A program made the translations under genes and the position numbers. A DNA stretch of 49,584 nt from Thermoplasmata archaeon (GTDB taxonomy: Archaea; Thermoplasmatota; Thermoplasmata; Thermoplasmatales; Thermoplasmataceae). This document shows positions 44,140 through 49,584 of the stretch, piece after piece. How positions within the stretch are numbered: the first letter of the stretch is position 1; the number at the start of each line of letters is the position of its first letter. The stretch covers positions 1 to 49,584 of the forward strand of contig JAKADM010000008.1 in NCBI GenBank assembly GCA_021820525.1, in the 5' to 3' direction. Below the pieces are notes generated by a model. It ran no database searches. It was given only the letters and a program-made list of their open reading frames with translations, and was not told the DNA's origin.

Positions 44140-45069
44140 CTATTTTTCTGAAAGTCTTCTTCCTGCAATGAAGGAGATCATTTCCATGATGTTTTTTGCC
44201 GCTGGAGATATGGATGTAAAGCTCACAAAACCATGTACCATTCCAAGGGCCCTTATGCATGTAACGTTGACACCATCCTTTGTCATTCTATCCGACAGGC
44301 TCTCACCCATATCTCTGAGAGGATCATATTCACCCGTAACGATTAACGTATCTTCTATGCCCTTAAAAGAATCCGTTGTAAATAGGGAAAAATAGGGGGA
44401 TATGAAATCTTCTCTTGAAGACAAATAAAGTTCTGCGATCCATAGAAGTGTCTCCCTGTCAAGTCTGTATCCTTTAGAATATTCTCTCATGGAAAAGGAT
44501 GACTGGTCAAGGCCAACGAAGGGATAAACAAGAATCTGCATTGCGGGAAGAGGTTTCCCCCTATCCCTTAGCATGAGGCTTGCGGCTCCACAAAGATTTC
44601 CGCCAGAACTGTCCCCCATTATGGCGATTCTGTTCCTGTTGATATTTAGTTTTTCAGCATTTTCATTTACCCAGAGGAATGAGTTATATGCATCCATCAC
44701 TGCAGTTGGGAATCTGAATTCGGGTGCAAGCCTGTAACCAACAGAGAGAACCCTGCATTTCGACACATCTGATATGAGCCTGCACACGTCGTCATGGGAA
44801 TCGACGGAATCAAAAATGAATCCTCCGCCGTGAAAATAAATTATAATGCCATCTGTGGAATTAAATGGTGTATAAAGCCTTGCCTTTAGATTTGTATCTT
44901 CAAGATTTATATGGATTTCATCAGTTTTTTCCATCTTCACAGTGCTTTCACTCTTATATGTTGTTTCAAGTATCTCTCTGAGATCGGGTATCTGTGAAGC
45001 TTTAAATCGCCATGGTTCAATCTTCTTTGACATTTCAACTGCGTTTTGAAGAGTTGGATCAACACCCAT
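44140..45069 (-). CDS. HSL-family alpha/beta-hydrolase (esterase/lipase)
   Basis: A 309-residue carboxylesterase of the hormone-sensitive-lipase group. The oxyanion motif is IIYFHGGGFIFDS, the nucleophile elbow is IMGDSSGGNLCGAAS, the acid is in VTGEYDPLRDMGE and the His in GMVHGFVSF. No signal peptide, so it is intracellular. The MFS gene lies 43 nt downstream on the same strand and may be co-transcribed. A TATA element (ATATTTAAGT, 45091-45100) lies 27 nt before the start. Confidence 0.93.
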   Translation of the reverse strand: MGVDPTLQNAVEMSKKIEPWRFKASQIPDLREILETTYKSESTVKMEKTDEIHINLEDTNLKARLYTPFNSTDGIIIYFHGGGFIFDSVDSHDDVCRLISDVSKCRVLSVGYRLAPEFRFPTAVMDAYNSFLWVNENAEKLNINRNRIAIMGDSSGGNLCGAASLMLRDRGKPLPAMQILVYPFVGLDQSSFSMREYSKGYRLDRETLLWIAELYLSSREDFISPYFSLFTTDSFKGIEDTLIVTGEYDPLRDMGESLSDRMTKDGVNVTCIRALGMVHGFVSFTSISPAAKNIMEMISFIAGRRLSEK

Positions 45070-45240
45070 AAACAGTGAGAATGAGAGAATACTTAAATAT
45101 TGATCCAGTTTTTTTTAAGTGGTAAATACCCTATTTATTTCTATATATTCTAAATGATCTATTGAAAATCAAAATATCTGACATTCCCTGTTCCTTGAAT
45201 TTTGGGATATTTATTAATGTCTTATGGATACGGTCCAGTT

Positions 45241-46065
45241 ATGAACTATTTAAGAATAATGAAGTATCCAGGCTCAAAAAAGGTACTCATTCCTGATATA
45301 GAGAATTATTACAAAAAATCTCATAAGCATCTATTTGTGGATGTCTTTGGAGGTTCAGGTTCAGTTTCCTTAAACATTGATAGCAAGAGTACAGTGTATA
45401 ACGATTTAAATCAGGATCTTGTGAATGTTTTTCTATCAATACAAAAAAGGCCTCAAAACGTCTATTATTTATTGAAAGAGGGTGTAAAATTCAGAAGGTC
45501 ATATGTGGAAGAAAGGGGGCAATCCAGATCCTCTATTGAGAAAGAAACAGAAACAATCGTCAGGGAACAGGCGAGGGAAAGGGGCATTCCTGAGAAAGAT
45601 GTCCAATCAGTTTTGCTCATAATGAAAATGAGCCTGAGCTTTGGTGGCATGGGCAACACGTATGCAACAAGAAAGGAGAAGGCATCAATGTCATATATCT
45701 CCAAAACACTTGATCAGATGGACGAAATTAAGGAAAAAGTTAAAAAATGGAAGATAGAGAACATGGATTTCAGAGAATTGGTTGAAAGATATGATGGAAA
45801 CGATGTTTTCTTCTATTTTGATCCACCCTATTCCGGCCAGGACTGGTATGATATCAACTTTGAAATGGAAGATTTCAGGGATCTGGCGGAAATTATGAAG
45901 GAAATGGAGGGTACATTCCTGCTGACCATCGATCCAAATTTTTCTGGCATGGAGGAGGTTTTTGGCCCGCCATATGAAATAAAGGAATATCCCAACGAGA
46001 ACGGGCCCAGGGATGGAATATTAAACGAACCCAGACGAAGAGCTTTTTACACCAATATATTCTGA
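45241..46065 (+). CDS. D12-class DNA adenine N6-methyltransferase, orphan
   Basis: A 274-residue Dam/M.DpnII-type enzyme. It has MKYPGSKKVLIPDIENYY near the start, the SAM loop DVFGGSGSVSLNID, VYNDLNQDLVNVF, and the catalytic motif FYFDPPYSGQDWYD. It methylates adenine in a short target such as GATC; the site cannot be read. No restriction endonuclease is adjacent, so it is an orphan. ATG 45241 is chosen because ATATTTATTA (45207-45216) lies about 29 nt ahead; a TTG at 45202 would precede or overlap the TATA element. Confidence 0.9.
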   Translation: MNYLRIMKYPGSKKVLIPDIENYYKKSHKHLFVDVFGGSGSVSLNIDSKSTVYNDLNQDLVNVFLSIQKRPQNVYYLLKEGVKFRRSYVEERGQSRSSIEKETETIVREQARERGIPEKDVQSVLLIMKMSLSFGGMGNTYATRKEKASMSYISKTLDQMDEIKEKVKKWKIENMDFRELVERYDGNDVFFYFDPPYSGQDWYDINFEMEDFRDLAEIMKEMEGTFLLTIDPNFSGMEEVFGPPYEIKEYPNENGPRDGILNEPRRRAFYTNIF

Positions 46066-46513
46066 TGAGAATAAATTATAATTTTCTTTGCAAAATTTTT
46101 GACATAGTGTTTCATGAGGCCTTGAAATATTTTAAAAAATCTACAGCGTGGATATTTCAGGATTTTCAGAGGGATATTACGATCACGGTACTAAAGGGTG
46201 AAATGTAAACACTGGAAAGCCTAAAATTACAAAATGTATCTTTACCGTGGTGAAAACCTGCCCCTTATTATCATTTTTTGCATGAAATCTGAGCAACTAT
46301 TTATTTATCGCAGTAATGTGATATCCTTGGTCATTCAATGGAGAACATTAAGATGATTAGATCATCCCATCCTCGCATTTTAGCAATACTATCACTTACT
46401 GTAAAACTTCGTATATCTGGAAAATTAGCATTAAACCAAATTTTGGGATTATCTGTTAATTCTCCAGATCACGTATATCAACATTACAGTTTAAATATTT
46501 CAGTCACAGTTAC
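46066..46513. other. Intergenic stretch after the DNA methylase with one doubtful small ORF
   Basis: No firm gene. A 59-codon plus-strand frame (46338-46517: MENIKMIRSSHPRILAILSL, then KLALNQILGLS) begins about 36 nt after a TATA-like CTATTTATTTATC. It overlaps the end of the convergent methyltransferase gene and has no recognised family. The first 250 bp are AT-rich with no evident structure. Confidence 0.35.
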
Positions 46514-47269
46514 TTAATTCCCGGGCTTTTTAGCAACCAAAACCATTCTGTGTTTGTTAAGGATCATTTTTTTCCTGTCGAAATCCATTCTCCTCAATTC
46601 ATCATTGCCAAGACTTTCAAGAAATTTCTTAACTTCCAGTCCAGCCTCGCTGTTTTCTTCAACAGGATAAAGCCACCTGAGGAAATGAGCAGGCTCAACT
46701 AATTCCTCCGTTACTATATTAACGAATCCTGCTTTCTGTACAAGTGATTTCCATTGAGAGATTTTCTCTGCCCTGACATGGGACTGATCCCTTAGAATTT
46801 CCATTCTGTTGTAATTCCCTCTATTATCGGTTTCAGGCTCAACAAGGTCGGCAATTCCAAGTTTGCCACCCTTCTTCATTACCCTAAACGCCTCCATTAA
46901 GAATTTTTCCTTATTCTGGAAATGGTGAGCTGCTCTCCTTGTTGTTACAATATCGAATTCTGAATCCATGAATGGAAGGTCTTCAACCATACCGACCCTG
47001 AATGTTATATTGAAAACCCCTTCCTGTTCAGACAATCTTTTTGCCTGTTCAAGCATCTGTTCCGTCCCATCATATGCGACAACATTATGTACAATCTTAG
47101 CCATTGCAATTGCCGTAAAACCCGTTCCTGTAGCAAGGTCAATGCAAGAATCCGAGGCTTTTAGATCAAGAAGATTTATAAGTATTTCAAGATCCTTCCC
47201 GTTTCTGTGGCTTTCACTGGCTGCATATTTCTCAGCATTTTTTCCAAAAAATTCTCTATAGTCTCCCAT
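46514..47269 (-). CDS. Class I SAM-dependent methyltransferase (UbiE/Methyltransf_11 type)
   Basis: A 251-residue methyltransferase. The SAM site is CIDLATGTGFTAIAMAKI, followed by the acidic residue in VVAYDGTEQMLEQAKRLS, then EDLPFMDSEFDIVTTRRAAH and VMKKGGKLGIADLVEPE. Substrate unknown; members methylate quinones, lipids or small metabolites. With menaquinone genes elsewhere in the window a MenG/UbiE role is possible but the acceptor region does not prove it. ATG 47269 is preferred to the TTG one codon earlier. Confidence 0.85.
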   Translation of the reverse strand: MGDYREFFGKNAEKYAASESHRNGKDLEILINLLDLKASDSCIDLATGTGFTAIAMAKIVHNVVAYDGTEQMLEQAKRLSEQEGVFNITFRVGMVEDLPFMDSEFDIVTTRRAAHHFQNKEKFLMEAFRVMKKGGKLGIADLVEPETDNRGNYNRMEILRDQSHVRAEKISQWKSLVQKAGFVNIVTEELVEPAHFLRWLYPVEENSEAGLEVKKFLESLGNDELRRMDFDRKKMILNKHRMVLVAKKPGN

Positions 47270-47763
47270 CAATGCGTATATTTAATCTCCATTAATTGAT
47301 TTCTCTATGAGGTAAAACTCTATATATTTCCCGGTGTAAAAAGTAAAAAATTAGGAAACATTATTTTTCCATATGAACATGAATGTCGAGAAGTTGCGCA
47401 TTTTCAACTAAGTCTCTCTTTCCGTTTATGTCACACGGATGAATTCACCTAGACCTGACCATGACAAGATACAGCCTGTAGTGAATATAATGGCAAATGT
47501 AACCATGGGAGAATGTAAATTGAATAGGACAGACAATCATTTTCTGAATACGTAGGTACTTCGATTTATATTCCTTTCAACACTTCACAATTAAATTAAA
47601 GAAGAATGAGGATGGGAGAAACAAACGCCATATAAAAGCTGAGATTGTTAAAAACCTTTCGAAGTTACGACAGGAAAACAATCTCTGGTTCTAATGATTA
47701 ATCTTTTCTTCAGATAAATTTTTAGCACTATAATTTTTCATACGTATGCGCACAAAGAGTTAG
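47270..47763. other. Gene-poor 494-bp stretch at the edge of a putative mobile element
   Basis: No gene is supported. A TATA-like ACTATAATTTTTC (about 47727-47739) lies about 33 nt before the small gene at 47764. A short inverted repeat (AGTTG/CAACT, 47392-47409) is too weak to call. Confidence 0.4.
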
Positions 47764-47925
47764 ATGGGAGCACTAGGATTTGATTTCAAGGAAGACTCAG
47801 CAGCATATATCAAGGGATGGCTGGACAGTGCGAAATCCCAGGGCAGGGATCTGGGAAAGGAGAACCTTGACAGAGTGATGAATAATGCAAGGTGGCTGAT
47901 TAATGAGATATCGTCCAAGATCTGA
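47764..47925 (+). CDS. 53-residue protein resembling the C-terminal tail of ArdC-type antirestriction proteins
   Basis: The peptide reads MGALGFDFKEDSAAYIKGWL and ends ARWLINEISSKI. The DSAAYIKGWL segment followed by an amphipathic helix resembles the last helices of ArdC/DUF1738-type proteins, which mobile elements use against restriction. The metalloprotease and ssDNA-binding parts are absent. A stop codon precedes the ATG, and a TATA-like element lies about 33 nt upstream, so it may be expressed as a small gene or be a 3' remnant. It begins a run of three small genes. Confidence 0.5.
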   Translation: MGALGFDFKEDSAAYIKGWLDSAKSQGRDLGKENLDRVMNNARWLINEISSKI

Positions 47926-47934
47926 GGCCTGAAC

Positions 47935-48255
47935 ATGCCTGAGAAGAGAAAAGGCCATAGCACTCGGCAAGCCAAGGTACATACTGTGTCTGCAGGAGAG
48001 AGAAGGGTAGCTTATGTAAAGGGGAATCTAAGCAGGGCAAACAGATCCTTTCACCTCAAACTCAAGCACGTCCTTGGAGGCGTTTCTCTACTGTCCCTGC
48101 TTGCTGCTTTCGAAGTATTCTCAATACCTGCTGCAAGCGGAATAATCGATATCCTTGGATTGGCAAAACTAACTGCAGGCGGGGTATGGGTCACAACTGC
48201 TATTTTAAGCGGCGGATTGGCAGTGATTCTCGATGCTGAGGAAAGAGATAAATAG
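47935..48255 (+). CDS. Small basic protein with two membrane helices
   Basis: A 106-residue protein. The first 45 residues are strongly basic (KRKGHSTRQAKVH, SRANRSFHLKLKH), followed by hydrophobic segments at about 47-68 and 76-98 and an acidic tail EERDK. It starts nine bases after the ArdC-tail-like gene with GAGG ahead of its ATG, so it belongs to the same transcript. Family unknown. Such small membrane proteins are common in archaeal plasmids and viruses. Confidence 0.6.
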   Translation: MPEKRKGHSTRQAKVHTVSAGERRVAYVKGNLSRANRSFHLKLKHVLGGVSLLSLLAAFEVFSIPAASGIIDILGLAKLTAGGVWVTTAILSGGLAVILDAEERDK

Positions 48256-48276
48256 TCTAAGTCCATTATAATTATC

Positions 48277-48378
48277 ATGCATGCCAGCAAGAAAGGAATT
48301 AACATACAGCTTATCGTGGGGTATACAATGGTCGTGGCTGGTGCCCTTGGCCTCCTCTACTTTATAGGCTTCCTTTAA
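48277..48378 (+). CDS. 33-residue single-helix membrane peptide
   Basis: The frame starts MHASKKGINIQLIVGYTMVV and ends YFIGFL, giving one membrane helix with a basic N-terminus. It lies 21 nt after the previous small gene. It may be a genuine membrane peptide or a chance frame; position in the small-gene run is the main support. Confidence 0.4.
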   Translation: MHASKKGINIQLIVGYTMVVAGALGLLYFIGFL

Positions 48379-48413
48379 TGTGATTCGTCAATAACCGAAT
48401 TCTTAGCCCTGAC

Positions 48414-48450
48414 CTCAGCTGAGATCTCACACTCGAGGGCCTGAGATCTC
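48414..48450. repeat. Cluster of perfect palindromes with a 10-bp direct repeat
   Basis: Within 37 bp are CTCAGCTGAG (48414-48423), TGAGATCTCA (48420-48429), CTCGAG (48432-48437) and GAGATCTC (48443-48450). CTGAGATCTC is repeated at 48419-48428 and 48441-48450, 22 bp apart. The cluster lies between a plus-strand gene end and a minus-strand gene end. It could be an operator, replication or recombination site, or a bidirectional terminator. Confidence 0.6.
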
Positions 48451-48514
48451 GGGTATCAATTATCAAAATGGTTCCCCACAGAAGCCGTTTTCCGTTTGAT
48501 TCGGCATTTGACGG

Positions 48515-48760
48515 TTAGATGTCATAGTTGATCCCTTTCCTGCCACAGAGTTCCTTCATTCTGTAGGTCCAGGACATGCCACACCCTTCACAGTACAGGC
48601 CGATCTTAACCCATTTACTCTTTGTTCCGTTCCTGTCGAGAACATACATGCCCCTCAGATAATATTCTCCACAATTCGGGCATTCCTGGTACGTTTTCCC
48701 GGTGTATCCACGTCCCTGTTGCCTTCGTTTCCCGATTTTGAGTTGTGGTCCAGGTTGCAT
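48515..48760 (-). CDS. Zinc-ribbon protein, possibly the C-terminal half of a frameshifted gene
   Basis: An 81-residue protein with TYQECPNCGEYYLRGMYV and GLYCEGCGMSWTYRM, two CxxC pairs 26 residues apart that form a zinc ribbon. The N-terminal 25 residues are basic. It overlaps the 3' part of another reverse-strand frame (48655-48936) by 106 nt. Either two genes overlap, or one gene of about 140 residues has suffered a frame change between 48690 and 48760. Function unknown; nucleic-acid binding is plausible. Confidence 0.55.
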   Translation of the reverse strand: MQPGPQLKIGKRRQQGRGYTGKTYQECPNCGEYYLRGMYVLDRNGTKSKWVKIGLYCEGCGMSWTYRMKELCGRKGINYDI

Positions 48761-48936
48761 ATCATAGCATACGTGTATGCGTTATAACCCTTGTGCAGTT
48801 TTGAATTGTGGCCATAATCTGGATCCATCTTCACGTGAATCTCAAGACGGTTTTCAATTCCGTCTTCATAGCCGGTCGTTCCTGATATATAAAGATGGTT
48901 GGAATAATCTTCCAAGGTGCTATACTTTTGTTCCAT
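48655..48936 (-). CDS. ORF overlapping the zinc-ribbon gene, probable N-terminal half
   Basis: A 93-codon frame beginning MEQKYSTLEDYSNHLYISGT with a middle section LEIHVKMDPDYGHNSKLHKG that looks like real protein. After NLDHNSKSGNEGN the residues become Arg/Asn-rich and low in hydrophobics, as expected when the true coding frame has switched to the zinc-ribbon frame. No family recognised. A TATA-like ATATATAAA only about 6 nt upstream of the ATG does not fit a standard promoter distance. Confidence 0.4.
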   Translation of the reverse strand: MEQKYSTLEDYSNHLYISGTTGYEDGIENRLEIHVKMDPDYGHNSKLHKGYNAYTYAMICNLDHNSKSGNEGNRDVDTPGKRTRNARIVENII

Positions 48937-48986
48937 CAGTCTTTATATATTGGATGTGTCCATGGCTTGTCCTGTTAACCTATGCA

Positions 48987-49145
48987 ATGCATGTGGATTA
49001 CCGGGATTCGGCTGACGATAATCAATCCCTGCTGATCGGAAAGCTCGCCCTACGAATTCTAAATTGGTCGGAGATAATATTCCATTGCAGGAAAGCATTT
49101 GCGGATAGTCTAACATGTCAAAACGTACATTTTGTCATGTCATGA
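48987..49145 (+). CDS. Doubtful 52-residue small gene ahead of the integrase
   Basis: A frame from ATG 48987 reads MHVDYRDSADDNQSLLIGKL and ends in a stop at 49143-49145. TTTATATATT at 48940-48949 lies about 42 nt before the ATG. No family is recognised and codon evidence is weak. It ends within the first copy of the TTGTCATGTCATG repeat. Confidence 0.2.
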   Translation: MHVDYRDSADDNQSLLIGKLALRILNWSEIIFHCRKAFADSLTCQNVHFVMS

Positions 49146-49251
49146 TTTTAGACTTTGATTTTTCTTTATATACTCTTGAGGCTCTTTGAAAGAGATCTCT
49201 AAACTCGCCCATCAGAAATCTATTTAAAGACATACATATTGTCATGTCATG
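49126..49251. repeat. Two copies of a 19-bp direct repeat, one over the integrase start
   Basis: TACATTTTGTCATGTCATG (49126-49144) and TACATATTGTCATGTCATG (49233-49251) differ at one base and are 107 bp apart. The second covers the predicted transcription start and the ATG of the recombinase, where a bound protein would block expression. The first lies inside an imperfect inverted repeat (ACATGTCAAAA with TTTTGTCATGT). Confidence 0.65.
49221..49230 (+). promoter_or_regulatory. TATA box of the recombinase gene
   Basis: TATTTAAAGA is centred about 24 nt before ATG 49249, giving a leaderless transcript. Another TATA-like TTTATATACT lies at 49166-49175. Confidence 0.55.
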
Positions 49252-49584
49252 CCCTTGCCGGTTCCAAAAAACATGATGCTGCAGTCAGGAGGAAGATCTC
49301 TTTCAATAGATTTTTTCACCGATGAAGAGGTGCAGAAGATCTTTCAAGAGATCTCTGAAAAGATCAACACAGATAAAAGGAGATCAGACAGGCATAAGAG
49401 GTACTTTCTCCTGGTTGAATTCTTATATCGGACAGGAGGAAGGATTGATGAGGTTCTTCTCATAAGGCCTTCTGATATAAATCTGGCCACAAATTCAGTA
49501 CGGATGAAGACTCTGAAGCAGGGGAAAGACAGGAAGACTGGAATGCAAAAGGAGAAGTACAGAATAATACCTCTCCATCCTGCA
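49249..49584 (+). CDS. Tyrosine recombinase/integrase, N-terminal part (cut by window end)
   Basis: The frame is open for 112 codons to the right edge. It starts MPLPVPKNMMLQSGGRSLSI with DFFTDEEVQKIFQEI, a typical entry into the catalytic domain, and contains RTGGRIDEVLLIRPSDINL, where the Arg is the first catalytic residue of tyrosine recombinases. RIIPLHP is the expected strand before the HxxR box, which lies beyond the window. A short N-terminus of this kind occurs in archaeal XerA-like and element-encoded enzymes. It could integrate the element or resolve dimers. Confidence 0.85.
   Translation, partial: MPLPVPKNMMLQSGGRSLSIDFFTDEEVQKIFQEISEKINTDKRRSDRHKRYFLLVEFLYRTGGRIDEVLLIRPSDINLATNSVRMKTLKQGKDRKTGMQKEKYRIIPLHPA

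Noticed and set aside
47392-47409. Short hairpin AGTTG/CAACT upstream of the putative element
   Set aside because: Only five base pairs with an eight-base loop; expected by chance in AT-rich DNA.
1-49584. tRNA, rRNA genes or CRISPR arrays
   Set aside because: No T-arm-like GGTTCRANTCC motif with an acceptor stem was found in the gaps, no rRNA-like stretch, and no regularly spaced 25-40-nt repeats.

Overview
The window is chromosomal DNA from an archaeon. It has a TATA-binding protein, family B DNA polymerase, archaeal uS2, ABCE1/Rli1, archaeosine tRNA-guanine transglycosylase, tRNA-splicing endonuclease and geranylgeranyl reductase. A tricorn-interacting-factor-like aminopeptidase, a futalosine menaquinone pathway and a TPP riboswitch ahead of an MFS transporter point to the Thermoplasmatales (Thermoplasma, Ferroplasma or Cuniculiplasma relatives). 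AGG/AGA and ATA codons are common, and many genes carry a TATA-like element about 23-29 nt before the start codon, as expected for leaderless transcripts. The species cannot be named from sequence reading alone.

Region 1 (1-3.8 kb) is accessory and decaying. It holds two small membrane-protein genes (the first cut by the window edge), an intact VapBC toxin-antitoxin pair with a perfect palindromic operator, two wrecked toxin-antitoxin pairs, and a chimeric ORF joining a transposase tail to a methyltransferase tail. Region 2 (4.0-10 kb) has an ArsR-like HTH gene overlapping a membrane-protein gene, an exported protein made of two NTF2/SnoaL-like copies, IMP dehydrogenase, a possible structured RNA (two adjacent hairpins), and mqnE-mqnA.

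Region 3 (10-31 kb) is a dense housekeeping block: mqnC-truD, tbp, a MIP18-family Fe-S protein, a CoaD-like fusion protein, an aminotransferase, a small GTPase overlapping endA, rpsB, an operon of Lrp-type RAM domain, membrane protein and GMP synthase ATP-PPase, hisS, a Fur-family regulator, a dihydropteroate synthase-like gene, ABCE1 directly abutting tgtA, a DMT transporter, geranylgeranyl reductase and polB. Region 4 (31-47 kb) covers the TPP riboswitch with its MFS transporter, glyA overlapping a CBS gene with a possible ribosome-hibernation-like tail, an M1 aminopeptidase, Sua5, purE-purK, a GH15 glucoamylase, an MFS transporter, an HSL-type esterase, an orphan D12-class DNA adenine methylase and a SAM methyltransferase.

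Region 5 (47.7-49.6 kb) looks like the edge of an integrated element. It has a short ArdC-tail-like gene, two small membrane-protein genes, clustered GAGATCTC palindromes, a zinc-ribbon protein split over two frames, and the start of a tyrosine recombinase that runs off the window. The less ordinary points are the CBS plus HPF-like fusion, a TgtA that has lost its three zinc cysteines, the tandem-hairpin locus at 7.3 kb, and the repeat-rich integrase edge. No tRNA, rRNA or CRISPR array was found.
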